From positions 1-64,000 of the forward strand of contig NZ_SIJC01000015.1 of assembly GCF_010078385.1 (NCBI RefSeq): DNA of 64,000 nt, given 5' to 3'. The notes below the pieces were generated by a model. That model ran no database searches. It worked only from the letters and a program-made list of their open reading frames with translations, and was not told the origin of the DNA. Each line of letters begins with the position of its first letter. Within the stretch, counting starts at the first letter, position 1. Below are positions 17,834 to 26,764 of this stretch, in pieces. Source of the DNA: Chengkuizengella sediminis (lineage in GTDB: Bacteria > Bacillota > Bacilli > Paenibacillales > KCTC-33759). The position numbers and the translations under genes were made by a program.

Positions 17834-17936
17834 TATGACCCTCCTCTCAGAAAATGTAGTAAAAAAGAGGACCTAACCAATGGTTTGATTTTCACAAGTA
17901 TAATCCTAATCACATATAGGGTCAATTTTCAGTGCC

Positions 17937-18491
17937 TTAGTGAAATTGCCCTCCTTTTGAATCAATAAAGTGATATATAAAGGCTATAAAAAAGAGAATT
18001 CCTAACCATAGGTGGTACTTTCCAATCAAGGGATTGGTTTTTGCCTTATTATTAAAATAATACCCTAATACAACAAGTAAGATCATAATAATAAAAGCGA
18101 TTACTCCGCTCCAAAAACCAATCATTTGTTCAGGTAAATATACTGTAAAATAAATACTGTGAGCTGTACCCGCTGCTGCAACGAGCCAACCAAATAATAC
18201 ATGCCTCGTTTTAAAGAAAAGCCATATTTTTCGAATTGCTGTTGTAATCACATTTCTATTTTTTCTTACACCCATCCAAAGTTTATCCCAAACTAATAAT
18301 AAAATTGCAGCAATCGTAAATATCACTGTTATTTTTGTTAAAAACCCATCTACATATTTCATTTGTTCTACAAAAGAGATAGGGACGAACAAATTTATGA
18401 AACTAATTGCAAGAAGAAGAAAACTGACCACTAGAACTATCATTAAAAAACCTTTAAGCGCAATCATCCTACGAGAAGCCGTTTTTTTCAT
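17937..18491 (-). CDS. Five-helix membrane protein, ferric-reductase/cytochrome-b561-like
   Basis: 184 residues from ATG 18491, nine bases past AAGGAG (a GTG two codons earlier is too close). Five predicted helices are seen. The last three carry His residues facing similar depths: HVLFGWLVAAAGTAHSIYF, then HLWLGILFFIAFIYHFID. This His-pair pattern suggests a haem-binding four-helix bundle like ferric reductase or b561 domains. That is inference. The gene lies upstream of the two-component genes on the same strand (103-base gap) and is likely their target or cofactor. Confidence 0.75.
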   Translation of the reverse strand: MKKTASRRMIALKGFLMIVLVVSFLLLAISFINLFVPISFVEQMKYVDGFLTKITVIFTIAAILLLVWDKLWMGVRKNRNVITTAIRKIWLFFKTRHVLFGWLVAAAGTAHSIYFTVYLPEQMIGFWSGVIAFIIMILLVVLGYYFNNKAKTNPLIGKYHLWLGILFFIAFIYHFIDSKGGQFH

Positions 18492-18557
18492 TATCACTCT
18501 CTCCTTTATTTTTTTATTCTTTCATAATAAAGAAGAAGAGTGAAAATAGAGTTAGAA

Positions 18558-18579
18558 TTAAATGAGAGTTTAATGAGAA
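18558..18579 (-). promoter_or_regulatory. 11-bp direct repeats, candidate response-regulator site
   Basis: TTAAATGAGAG (18558-18568) is followed directly by TTTAATGAGAA (18569-18579). The 11-base period fits tandem binding by OmpR/PhoB dimers. It lies about 67 bases upstream of the membrane-protein start and would control the 18491-15759 cluster. Confidence 0.4.
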
Positions 18580-18599
18580 GATAATACAATTCTTTATTG

Positions 18600-18786
18600 T
18601 TATTTCAAACTAAATCTATAACATACATATTCGTTGGATTTTACAAAGCCTAGTTTTTCAGCTCATGTTCTTGATTCCCCCAAACAATCCCACAATAACA
18701 TTTTTCCTTCATTTCGTATATCTGTAATACATTTAAGCGCTAATTGATGGCATACAAAAAGAACCCATTTTAATAGATGAATTTCC
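18600..18786 (-). pseudogene. GNAT acetyltransferase C-terminal remnant
   Basis: The minus strand reads a GNAT-like end: LFVCHQLALKCITDIRNEGKM, then LLWDCLGES, then after a TGA stop AEKLGFVKSNEYVCYRFS and a TAA at 18600. The AEKLGFV and VCYRF elements and the WDC motif match the last third of Bacillota GNAT enzymes. No start codon or acetyl-CoA-binding N-terminal part is found upstream. It is a decayed fragment between the membrane-protein operon and the MFS gene. Confidence 0.65.
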
Positions 18787-18877
18787 ATGGATTCTAATTT
18801 AAAGATTGACTAATTTGTTTGTATAAAAAACATGAAGAAAAGGATTAGTGATTTGAATTAAGTTATATTTTATACTG

Positions 18878-20374
18878 CTACTCAATAACTGTATTGCATT
18901 TTATTGGCATTTCATTTTCTTCTGATGGTAATTTTGTTTTTTTAATAAATAAACCTAAAGCAAATGCAGAGATCGCAAAAAATACGCCTACTAAAAATGA
19001 AATATGAAAACCATAAACTTGAGCTTCAATCAATTCAACTGGATTAGCAGGATCTAAAGATGATTCCATATAATCTGTTGCGCCTGAAGTCATAATGCTT
19101 ATAAACAAAGCAGTACCGATAGCCCCTGATACTTGTTGCATTGTGTTCATGATTGCTGTTCCATGTGCATATAAGTTTTTTGGTAGCTGGTTTAAACCTG
19201 TAGTCTGTGCTGGCATCATGATCATTGCAATGGAGATCATCATTAGAACATGTAAAAATATAACATATCCACTCGTCCATGTGGATTCAATTTGTGAAAA
19301 TAAATATAAAGATACGATAAACAAGACTAATCCTGGTATGACCAATACTTTTGGACCAAATTTATCAAAAAGAACCCCTGAAATTGGTGCCAAAATACCA
19401 TTAATAATTCCACCTGGCATCAAAATTAAGCCTGCTGTAAGAGCCGAAACGCCTAAAACATTAATTAAAAATAAAGGTAACATGATGATCGTTGAAAATA
19501 AACTCATCAATATGATTATCATTAAAACGATGACGAGTGAGAACATCGGATACCTAAATGCTTGTAAGTTCAACATAGGCTCTTTCATGTGTAATTGCTT
19601 CCAAACAAAAAGAATTAAAGCAATGACTCCTACAGTTATACTCCAATATACAAGTGGGTCGGTCCATGAACCTTCACCAACGCTGCTAAATCCATACACA
19701 ATCCCACCAAATCCAATTGTAGAAAGTATAATGGATACAATATCCACTTTAGGTCTCGTTAACTTAGATACATTTTTCAAATATGCACTTGCAAATAAAA
19801 TGGAAAATACAGCCAAAGGAATAACAAGATAAAATAACCATCTCCAATTCAAAGCATCAATAATTAAACCGGAAAGTGCGGGGCCTATCGCAGGAGCTGA
19901 CATAATAACAAGTCCAATCATCCCCATTGCTGCTCCACGGTTATCTGGCGGAAATATGATTAATATTGTATTCATTAAAACAGGCATCATGAGTCCCGTA
20001 CCTAACGCTTGAATGACTCGACCAACTAGTAAAATTTCAAAAAAAGGTGAAATGGAGCAAACGATCGTTCCAATTAAAAATAATGTCATAGCTCCAAAAA
20101 ACATTTGCCTTGTTGTAAACCATTGCTGCAGCAAGGCAGTTACAGGTACTAGGATTCCAACTACTAACATATATGCAGTCGCTAACCATTGAACGGTGGA
20201 CGCACTAATCTTAAATTCAATCATTAGATCAGGAAAAGCAATATTCAGTAACGTTTCATTTAAGATCATTACAAATGCCCCTATAAGCAAGGCTACAAGG
20301 ACAGGGGCTCTCTTTAAATTACTTAAATCTAATTCTTTTTCATTCGAAGCTATAGTTTCACTTACGTTGTTCAA
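18878..20374 (-). CDS. DHA2-family MFS drug efflux pump
   Basis: About 498 residues with 14 membrane helices, of the EmrB/QacA (DHA2) type. Motif C is present as SAPAIGPALSGLIIDAL (drug:H+ antiporters), and motif D1 in FVMILNETLLNIAFPDLMIEF. A TTG at 20374 follows GTAGGAGGT at six bases and is the likely start; an ATG at 20404 has no Shine-Dalgarno. The closest named group is LmrB-like. A 74-bp element shared with the alpha/beta hydrolase gene lies just upstream, suggesting common control. Substrates cannot be predicted. Confidence 0.87.
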   Translation of the reverse strand: MNNVSETIASNEKELDLSNLKRAPVLVALLIGAFVMILNETLLNIAFPDLMIEFKISASTVQWLATAYMLVVGILVPVTALLQQWFTTRQMFFGAMTLFLIGTIVCSISPFFEILLVGRVIQALGTGLMMPVLMNTILIIFPPDNRGAAMGMIGLVIMSAPAIGPALSGLIIDALNWRWLFYLVIPLAVFSILFASAYLKNVSKLTRPKVDIVSIILSTIGFGGIVYGFSSVGEGSWTDPLVYWSITVGVIALILFVWKQLHMKEPMLNLQAFRYPMFSLVIVLMIIILMSLFSTIIMLPLFLINVLGVSALTAGLILMPGGIINGILAPISGVLFDKFGPKVLVIPGLVLFIVSLYLFSQIESTWTSGYVIFLHVLMMISIAMIMMPAQTTGLNQLPKNLYAHGTAIMNTMQQVSGAIGTALFISIMTSGATDYMESSLDPANPVELIEAQVYGFHISFLVGVFFAISAFALGLFIKKTKLPSEENEMPIKCNTVIE

Positions 20375-20400
20375 AATGATACCTCCTACTTTTTTATGAG

Positions 20401-20474
20401 TCATTTAAGACAGTAACTATTTTACTTCTATTCTTTATAAACCCAAAGACACTTTAGTGTTGATTTTCCAATAC
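20401..20474 (-). repeat. 74-bp duplicated upstream element, copy 1
   Basis: Matches 21600-21673 at 67 of 74 positions in the same orientation, with no gaps. It contains a dyad, ACACT-TT-AGTGT (20449-20460). It ends 27 bases upstream of the MFS start codon. Probably a shared promoter/operator. Confidence 0.8.
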
Positions 20475-20588
20475 AAAAGTGTAACCCAAGAATTGAAAAA
20501 AGAGACTCCTCAAAAGTCTGGTCAACTTATGAGAAGCCTACATTCATATTCTCTATGTTAGAAAAATCTCAGCACTCCGCCACCTGCA

Positions 20589-21557
20589 TTATTCTTTAAT
20601 GTTTAATGCACGTAATAATGCATTTAAATTATTCTCATTTTCGCGTTTCGCATGATACGCTTCTGGCACTGATAAGCCTTGATGGTGATAACCAGGGTAT
20701 AAATGCAATTCGACTGGCACGCCGTCATACATTAATTGTTTTGCAAAATCGAGCGTTTCATCGGCAAATAATTCAATCGAACCTACACATAAATATGTGC
20801 TAGGTAAGCCTTTAAAAGTCTTGGCTCTTGCGGGGGAATAATATTCTGAAATGCCTTCAGTTCCAGGTTCTTGTTTAAGAACAGACTTCCACCCAAAATA
20901 ATTGATAGCCTGATTGAAAAAGTATTCACCATTAAATGGATGAGCCTCTTTGATAGCCGTACGATCATCTAACATCGGTACGGATAATCTCAGATGGTGA
21001 ATATTAAATTCCTGACGATCACGAATAAATAGTACCAGTCCGCCTGCTAATGCAGATCCAGCACTTACACCAGCAACAGCGACTTTCCCAGTATCAATAT
21101 TTAATTCTTTAGCGTGGTCGATACACCATTTAATTCCTGAATAACAATCATGCAATTGAGCTGGTTGGGAAAATTCAGGGGCTAAACGATAGTCTACAGA
21201 AACACCGATAAAATGATAGTGATGTGCTAAAAATGCATGTGTTTCATTATCTAATTCTGGCCCACCAACTATCATACCGCCGCCATGCATTGAATAAATG
21301 AATGGATTCAGTTGCTCAGCTTGATTTTGAGGTTTTGTAATAACCAACCTTACTTTAGAATCATCAAATAGATTATCAATCCAAACTTCTTCTATTTCTA
21401 CATCATAACGTTCTCTCACATCAGAAGAGAAAAATGCTTTCAATTGTTCCCGTACTTCTAGATAATTTTCTGACGTTAAACCCATACTGCCCATTTCATC
21501 TATAATACCTCGTATTTCTGGATCAATTAAATGTTTACTTCGTTTAACTTCTCCCAT
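20589..21557 (-). CDS. Alpha/beta hydrolase, HSL-type esterase
   Basis: 322 residues from ATG 21557 (GGAGGTG upstream). Oxyanion-hole motif HGGG (YSMHGGGMIVGG), nucleophile Ser in GVSAGSALAGG, catalytic Asp near IELFADETLDF and His in GYHHQGLS: all four elements of hormone-sensitive-lipase-family esterases. DYRLAPEFSQPAQLHD is the typical preceding stretch. These enzymes hydrolyse short acyl esters. It shares a duplicated 74-bp upstream element with the MFS gene, which lies downstream in the same orientation. That fits a detoxification pairing, though this is inference. Confidence 0.88.
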   Translation of the reverse strand: MGEVKRSKHLIDPEIRGIIDEMGSMGLTSENYLEVREQLKAFFSSDVRERYDVEIEEVWIDNLFDDSKVRLVITKPQNQAEQLNPFIYSMHGGGMIVGGPELDNETHAFLAHHYHFIGVSVDYRLAPEFSQPAQLHDCYSGIKWCIDHAKELNIDTGKVAVAGVSAGSALAGGLVLFIRDRQEFNIHHLRLSVPMLDDRTAIKEAHPFNGEYFFNQAINYFGWKSVLKQEPGTEGISEYYSPARAKTFKGLPSTYLCVGSIELFADETLDFAKQLMYDGVPVELHLYPGYHHQGLSVPEAYHAKRENENNLNALLRALNIKE

Positions 21558-21599
21558 AATACACCTCCAAATTTAATATGATTTTTTGTTAAAGCAGAT

Positions 21600-21673
21600 T
21601 CATTTAAGACTGTAATTATTTTACTTCCATTCTTTAAAAACCCATAGACACTTTAGTGTTGTTTTTACAATAC
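21600..21673 (-). repeat. 74-bp duplicated upstream element, copy 2
   Basis: Seven mismatches and no gaps relative to 20401-20474, including the conserved ACACT-TT-AGTGT dyad (21648-21659). It begins right after the U-tract of the 21675-21704 terminator and ends 43 bases before the hydrolase start codon. Confidence 0.8.
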
Positions 21674-21926
21674 GAAAAAAAAAGCTGGATTTACGCATCC
21701 AGCTCTTACATCGATCAGACAACCCAATGATGGTTGCTCCTTTTTTAAATTCTTCACGAATCGTCTGATTTCTTTGTTTTAAAAATTGTCTATTACCTGA
21801 ATTTTCTCCCCATTTTTTATGGTTTCCTTCAGGCTTTGGAATATATACAATCTGCCCCTGAGCATATTTTTGCATTTCTATAATTAATTCTTTTGGAAAA
21901 ACCTCATTCGCATTCACATATTTCAT
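21621..21926 (-). pseudogene. CD3324-type protein, 3'-truncated
   Basis: The first ~70 residues match the small CD3324 family: MKYVNANEVFPKELI, GQIVYIPKPEGNHKKWGENSG, then LKQRNQTIREEFKKGATI. Relatives of about 85-90 residues end in a helix-turn-helix-like tail. Here the frame after IIGLSDR runs into a strong terminator hairpin and the 74-bp element, producing a meaningless tail with consecutive Phe. The proper end is lost, probably by a recombination event that brought in the terminator/promoter segment. Family function unknown. The upstream Shine-Dalgarno is AAGGAGTGCG. Confidence 0.65.
21675..21704 (-). terminator. Rho-independent terminator
   Basis: AGCTGGAT (21683-21690) pairs with ATCCAGCT (21697-21704), followed by a U9 run on the minus-strand RNA. 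It lies inside the tail of the CD3324-type frame. Confidence 0.85.
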
Positions 21927-22187
21927 TCTACTCGCACTCCTTAAAAATAATTTCTTAGTATTAAGGAATCAACGATTAGAGTCGTTTTACTAAAAATAAT
22001 TTATGAGAATGACAACTTACAAATGCTCTGAGAAACTTGATTAAAGTGCCTACTGTTTTTCATATAGCTAAGTTTGAATTTCAAACCTGTGCTAGGAAAT
22101 CATACAATTTCAACTATAACACCTCCTCTTTTTATTTAGCTCAGCATACATTTGATTTATATCAGTTAGAGGAATATGTAATAGTTT

Positions 22188-22901
22188 TTAACAAATGCAC
22201 GTTTTTCGTTTCTTACCAATCGCTTCTCTGCTCTCTATTTTTTCAATATATTCTTTCGCAAGTGGTACTTTACAAGATGTTTTACCCATATTGACTTTCA
22301 CTTTCCCAATGTCTTCTGCAATACGTTTTGCTTCTTCAGTCAGAGATGGATAATAAGCTCCTACAGAAATAACAAACCCATTCATTACATAACGAACCCG
22401 ATTTCTTTCCCCATGAATAGAATGCTCTACTTTTTCTAGAAGTTTCTTTACTTCCTCCCCATCAATATGATCATCTGGGGTAATGGATAAGTAATTTGAA
22501 TAAACACTCCAACCCGCGGTAGCTATCATTTCTTTCTCTGAAGACATCCACTCTCTAGCTAATTCTAGTGCATAAGGAGATTCAGCTGCTACCTGTGCAA
22601 CCGTATATTCACTTAACATATACCAACTAGCTTGTTCAACCCAATGCTGCAACTGTTCTTTTGTCATTTGTTTCGGGTCTACGGATAAACCAGCCAAGTA
22701 CATGGCATCACTATTTCCCGATTCATACAATTTCAAAGCCAAGTCTTGATCCTTCTTTACTTTTTTCACTAGATGTTTTTTTAGATCACCAACCTTCACT
22801 CCATATAAAGGCTCGATCGCTCCATGATTCTTGAAGATTTTTTTCGTTTGCTCATTTCCAAGCTCTTCAAGTTTGGTCATTACTTCTTCAAAAGAAATCA
22901 A
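22188..22901 (-). CDS. AlkD-like DNA alkylation repair (HEAT-repeat) protein
   Basis: 237 residues, all helical, of the alkylation-repair AlkD/ALK HEAT-repeat family. Family-type stretches are GVKVGDLKKH, YMLSEYTVAQVAAESPYA and ATAGWSVYSN, with RYVMNGFVISVGAYYPSL toward the end, where the substrate cleft lies. Relatives are DNA glycosylases for bulky or cationic alkylpurines, but several subfamilies lack demonstrated activity. A TTG at 22901 behind GGGAGGGG is the start. Transcribed alone. Confidence 0.82.
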   Translation of the reverse strand: MISFEEVMTKLEELGNEQTKKIFKNHGAIEPLYGVKVGDLKKHLVKKVKKDQDLALKLYESGNSDAMYLAGLSVDPKQMTKEQLQHWVEQASWYMLSEYTVAQVAAESPYALELAREWMSSEKEMIATAGWSVYSNYLSITPDDHIDGEEVKKLLEKVEHSIHGERNRVRYVMNGFVISVGAYYPSLTEEAKRIAEDIGKVKVNMGKTSCKVPLAKEYIEKIESREAIGKKRKTCIC

Positions 22902-22979
22902 TTTAACCCCTCCCTCACTATTTCATGCATTACCTATTCTATTATTCTGCTCAAAAACCCTACAATTCATAGCTATATT

Positions 22980-23849
22980 TCACTGTTGCAGTTGATATCC
23001 ATTCACAAAGAACTCCATCGTTTCGAGCTCTTCCTCACTCAGTGCCCGCTCCACTTGTTTTGTATAAGCATCCTGTATACTGTTTTTATCACCTTTGTAA
23101 AGATCAGTATATTTGGCTAATGATCTTAATAGGCTGACTTCCTGACTGAACTCTTTTTTCGAGATCGCTGTCCCATGTGAGTATACATAGGTTTCCGCTT
23201 CAAATGTTTCCAATACTTCCAACAACGCTAATGTTCTTTTTATAGTATAATTTGTTTCCTTTGAAAAGATATCCGGATAAATACAGTCTCCTAAAAACAA
23301 AACCTTTTCTTCTTTTATAAAAACTACCACAGAATCTGCTGCGTGATCTCCACCAACATGTTGTAATACACAGGTCACTCCACTAAGATCAATTTCAAGC
23401 TTATTTTCAAATGTCATTGTAGGTAAAGTAATCGTAATATCTCTATGATTAACGAACTCTTTTTTTATGGCGTTTGCACAAAATTCGATTTCTGTCCCTT
23501 CTTTTACTCGCTCATCTATTGCCTCATCTGACCATGAAAGGAGGGTTAACTTCTCCATCTCCTCTTTTGTTTCTTTATATGAAATAGAAATGGCGTTTGT
23601 TAAAGAAGAAAGTCCAAATATATGATCCCAATGCCAGTGAGTTAATGCTACAATATTCGGTTTAGAAACTTGTTTTTTAGAAAGCTCATCCAAAAAATAT
23701 TGAGCATGTTCTTCTGAGTTCCCAGCATCAATCATCAGTGTCTTATTATCACCAACCACCATGCCTAATATTGGACGATCCGTTTCTGACACAGGGGTCA
23801 TATAGTAAAATCTTTTACCGATTTTTTTTATCTTTTGTACGGTTTTCAT
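22980..23849 (-). CDS. MBL-fold metallohydrolase
   Basis: 289 residues. The metallo-beta-lactamase fold signature HWHWDHIFG supplies three metal ligands (residues about 68-73). Others are the His in VGGDHAADSV, the Asp in LFLGDCIYPD and the late His of YVYSHGTA. Substrates of this subgroup are diverse and unassigned. The start ATG 23849 follows AGGAGTGG. Transcribed alone, converging on nothing. Confidence 0.85.
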   Translation of the reverse strand: MKTVQKIKKIGKRFYYMTPVSETDRPILGMVVGDNKTLMIDAGNSEEHAQYFLDELSKKQVSKPNIVALTHWHWDHIFGLSSLTNAISISYKETKEEMEKLTLLSWSDEAIDERVKEGTEIEFCANAIKKEFVNHRDITITLPTMTFENKLEIDLSGVTCVLQHVGGDHAADSVVVFIKEEKVLFLGDCIYPDIFSKETNYTIKRTLALLEVLETFEAETYVYSHGTAISKKEFSQEVSLLRSLAKYTDLYKGDKNSIQDAYTKQVERALSEEELETMEFFVNGYQLQQ

Positions 23850-24041
23850 CGAATTCCACTCCTAAATATAATCATCAGTATATATAATACTTACCTTCAA
23901 GCTATTACCTCTATTTATTCAACAATTTTACCATTTGGACACTATTAATTAAAGACATTAGATTTTGATACGACCTTGAAAATAAGGTGTTATTTGGGTA
24001 TTCTTAAAGCTATAACTTTCTAAATTAAGGATGTAGTTAAC

Positions 24042-24749
24042 ATGCGTATAAATAAATTTATTAGTGAGACAGGAAAAGCCTCTAGACGTGGAGCAGATAA
24101 ATTAATTCATGAAGGAAGAGTCACTATAAATGGGAAAACAGCAGAGATAGGCAGTCAAGTTGAACCTGGTGATGAAGTAAAGGTAAGTGGAGAAATCATT
24201 CGAGTGGCAAGAAATAATGTTTATATCGCTTTAAACAAACCAGCAGGTATTACAAGTACAACAGAAAAGAATGTAAAAGGAAATATTATTGATCTAGTCA
24301 ATCATCCGTTAAGAATCTTTAATATCGGGCGACTTGATAAAGACTCAGATGGTTTGATCCTTCTTACAAACGATGGAGATATTGTAAATGAGATATTGCG
24401 TGTAGAAAATAAACATGAAAAAGAATATGTAGTTTCCGTAGACAAACCAATCACTCCTGAATTTCTGAAAAAGATGTCAGAGGGAGTAAAAATTTTAGGT
24501 ACAAAAACTCTTCCTTGTGAAATTAAACAACTAACAAAATTCGATTTTCAAATTATTTTAACACAAGGCTTAAATCGCCAAATACGCCGCATGTGCGAAG
24601 CGTTAGGATATGAAGTATACAGACTACAACGAACTCGAATTATGAACATTCATTTAGGTAATCTACCCTTCGGCCAATGGAGAGATTTATCAAAAAAAGA
24701 AAAAAATCGATTATTTCAAGATCTAAACTATCAGCCTAAGGAATGGTGA
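24042..24749 (+). CDS. rluF: 23S rRNA pseudouridine synthase RluF
   Basis: 235 residues. The N-terminal S4 RNA-binding domain ([22 protein letters not shown]) precedes the RsuA/RluB/E/F catalytic core. The catalytic Asp is in [10 protein letters not shown] and [12 protein letters not shown] is the second signature. The RluF subtype, modifying U2604 (E. coli numbering), fits best because of the KDSDGL variant, but an RluF/RsuA boundary case is possible. Ends at a bidirectional terminator shared with the convergent membrane-protein gene. Confidence 0.85.
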   Translation: MRINKFISETGKASRRGADKLIHEGRVTINGKTAEIGSQVEPGDEVKVSGEIIRVARNNVYIALNKPAGITSTTEKNVKGNIIDLVNHPLRIFNIGRLDKDSDGLILLTNDGDIVNEILRVENKHEKEYVVSVDKPITPEFLKKMSEGVKILGTKTLPCEIKQLTKFDFQIILTQGLNRQIRRMCEALGYEVYRLQRTRIMNIHLGNLPFGQWRDLSKKEKNRLFQDLNYQPKEW

Positions 24750-24779
24750 GGTGATTCATCAGAACTTTTTAAGAAAAAT

Positions 24780-24811
24780 AGTACCGCTCCCTGTTTTGAG
24801 CGGTACTTTTC
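24780..24811. terminator. Bidirectional terminator between convergent genes
   Basis: AGTACCGCTC pairs with GAGCGGTACT (about 24780-24789 and 24798-24807), with A-rich sequence before and T-rich after. Ends rluF and the gene at 24845. Confidence 0.85.
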
Positions 24812-24844
24812 ACATCCCATATAACCAAAATGTTAAATCATAAT

Positions 24845-26029
24845 TTAAACAAGAGTAAGTTTACCTTGTTTTTTCGATCTTATTACACGTTTTACATAAA
24901 TATAAGCATATGCAGCATTTGCTATTAAACTAATTGCTGCTACTGAAAGCATTAAGAAGTCGTTTCGTGGGACTAGTAATTCTGCAGACTCTGTAAATCT
25001 CGGAAAAGTAAAATAATACATGAACCAAGCTGCTAATGTAAATGCGCGAGCTTGTAGCCAAGTCCCTTTTTTTATAAACATTGCGGGTATTGTACATGCA
25101 AGCAACACCATAAATTGGGCAGATGCTGAGCCAGGGAAATTTAAATAAACAAAAACCCAGTTCCAAATATCATAAGCAATAATCCACAGAAGGGGCATTT
25201 TTGTCCAAAGCATATCCCTCTCTTTAGAGTCTTCAATATATATGTCCTTAAAACCATAAAACAAAGTAGCAATCGACAATACACCCGCTATTCCATTTAA
25301 AATATTAGGTAAATATCCCATTGTAAAATCCTGTGTAACAGCCTCTCCAATGTTTAGTGCTAAAAATAAAGCAGCTACAAGTTTTGCTGATGTTAAACCA
25401 CCTAGTTTAGTATATCTCATCAATATAAACCAAACACTAGCACCTACAACTGAATATACTTTTACCCACTTAAACCAATACGTAACACCGTAACTTGTCC
25501 AAATTGGCAATAACGCAATGGGTAAAATGAAATAGAAAATAATTCCTGCCCATTTCGATTTACGGAACAGTTCATTCAATCCCATTAAAACGACTAAAAT
25601 CATAACCCAATGAAAAATCGATAATGGGCTATTATGTTCTTTGGCAACGCCTTCATAAAAACCATTCTTATATAATAGATCACCTTCTTCATTAACCGTA
25701 AATGGAATATTGTCAAAGTCAGTAATCAATGCACCACTATCACTAGTAATACTTAGTAGGTTTTCATTAAGCTGCCAAGTTTTTTCTTCCTCAATATTAT
25801 TTCCACCATATTGTTTGATGACAGTTACTTTACCTTCGTCTTTGAAATCAAACCGATAAAAAAATGCTCCTTCTCCAGATTCTCCATCAACAATCATTTG
25901 CCACGTTCCAAATTCAAAATCTTTTGTTAATACATTTGCTGATACCATATTGGAGAATGGAAAACTAAACAACAAAAAAAAGAGTAGTACAACAACTACA
26001 CTTACCTTCAAACGTTCTGGTTTATACAT
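24845..26029 (-). CDS. Membrane protein, DUF5692-like, with N-terminal exported domain
   Basis: 394 residues. An N-terminal signal or anchor (VVVLLFFLLFSFPFSN) is followed by a beta-rich extracytoplasmic part (about 35-125, with FGTWQMIVDGESGEG). Then come eight or nine helices containing VMILVVLMGLNELFRKSKW, and the conserved polar helix PLLWIIAYDIWNWVFVYLNF. The helix-rich half resembles the DUF5692 family, from memory. Function unknown. ATG 26029 has AGGGAGGG upstream. Transcribed alone. Confidence 0.72.
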   Translation of the reverse strand: MYKPERLKVSVVVVLLFFLLFSFPFSNMVSANVLTKDFEFGTWQMIVDGESGEGAFFYRFDFKDEGKVTVIKQYGGNNIEEEKTWQLNENLLSITSDSGALITDFDNIPFTVNEEGDLLYKNGFYEGVAKEHNSPLSIFHWVMILVVLMGLNELFRKSKWAGIIFYFILPIALLPIWTSYGVTYWFKWVKVYSVVGASVWFILMRYTKLGGLTSAKLVAALFLALNIGEAVTQDFTMGYLPNILNGIAGVLSIATLFYGFKDIYIEDSKERDMLWTKMPLLWIIAYDIWNWVFVYLNFPGSASAQFMVLLACTIPAMFIKKGTWLQARAFTLAAWFMYYFTFPRFTESAELLVPRNDFLMLSVAAISLIANAAYAYIYVKRVIRSKKQGKLTLV

Positions 26030-26270
26030 GATGCAGCCCTCCCTATATTTTATTAGGACAATATATGATATCTTGTTCAGCTTTTTAGTTGAACAGATAT
26101 ATCCAAAAAGTATGATTAAGGGAATTTATATAAAGATGACTAACTGAAATCATGTTTGTATACATATATTTTACTACATTAGTAATACGTATAGATGAAT
26201 CGAGTTTGTCAAATTGAAGAATTTCGAATATTAAAAGTATATCCATCAAATTGTAACAATTATAATACAT

Positions 26271-26287
26271 ATACCCCTATGGGTAAT
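26271..26287 (+). promoter_or_regulatory. CstR/CsoR-type operator upstream of sulfur operon
   Basis: ATACCC-CTAT-GGGTAAT is a GC-rich dyad in very AT-rich surroundings. It fits the ATACCC/GGGTAT half-sites of the CsoR family, particularly CstR persulfide sensors, which control sulfur oxidation and trafficking genes. A TATAAT lies at 26289-26294, so binding would block the promoter. The cognate regulator is not in the window. Confidence 0.6.
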
Positions 26288-26335
26288 ATATAATAAACTT
26301 GTAAATGAAATATTCAATTTAAGGAGGAAATAAAA

Positions 26336-26734
26336 ATGACACAACAACCATCCATAGGAATTATCTTGTTGAGTGAAGATCTTGAAAAACTTCATGCAGG
26401 TGCATTAGTTGGCTCAGTGGCTTCTATGTCAGACATGAAAGTGAACTTTTTCGTTACGATGAATGCCCTTAAAGCTTTCCATAAGGATCATTTCAGTAAG
26501 AAAGAGTTTAAAACAGGAACTGTTGGAAAGGAAATGCTTTTGAAGGAACTCCCTTTATTCGACCATCTATTACAAGAAGGAAAAGATCTAGGAGAATTAA
26601 ACATTTATGGATGTGCAATGGCCATGGATGTTATGGGATGGGAAAAGAAAGATATGATCGATGTATTCGATGATATTATCGGTGCTACTGCTTTTCTAGG
26701 CATGACACAAAATTCGCAAGTCATTACGATGTAA
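26336..26734 (+). CDS. DsrE/DsrF-type small sulfur-relay protein
   Basis: 132 residues with the DsrE/F/H fold: a beta strand IGIILLSEDLEKL, VNFFVTMNALKAF and the conserved Cys in NIYGCAMAMDVMGW (about residue 105), which would accept persulfide. GATAFLGMT is the second conserved part. ATG 26336 follows AAGGAGGAAAT. It leads a four-gene operon: this gene, tusA, an SQR-type oxidoreductase and a DUF1641 protein. The cluster points to persulfide handling. Confidence 0.85.
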   Translation: MTQQPSIGIILLSEDLEKLHAGALVGSVASMSDMKVNFFVTMNALKAFHKDHFSKKEFKTGTVGKEMLLKELPLFDHLLQEGKDLGELNIYGCAMAMDVMGWEKKDMIDVFDDIIGATAFLGMTQNSQVITM

Positions 26735-26764
26735 ATTAAAATTTATTTTTAGGAGAGGTTTATC

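Noticed and set aside
19095-19832. Long plus-strand frame opposite the MFS gene
   Set aside because: No Shine-Dalgarno and no family; an antisense shadow of the transporter's biased composition.
20505-20545. Possible terminator after the esterase gene
   Set aside because: Stem of only five bases with an imperfect U tract.
22090-22135. GAGGAGGTG followed by TTG on the minus strand
   Set aside because: It opens only a ten-codon frame; no recognisable product and no conservation can be judged.
26068-26104. Imperfect inverted repeat with TGTTCA arms upstream of the 24845 gene
   Set aside because: One-base offset between arms, no U-tract and no recognised operator; could be chance.
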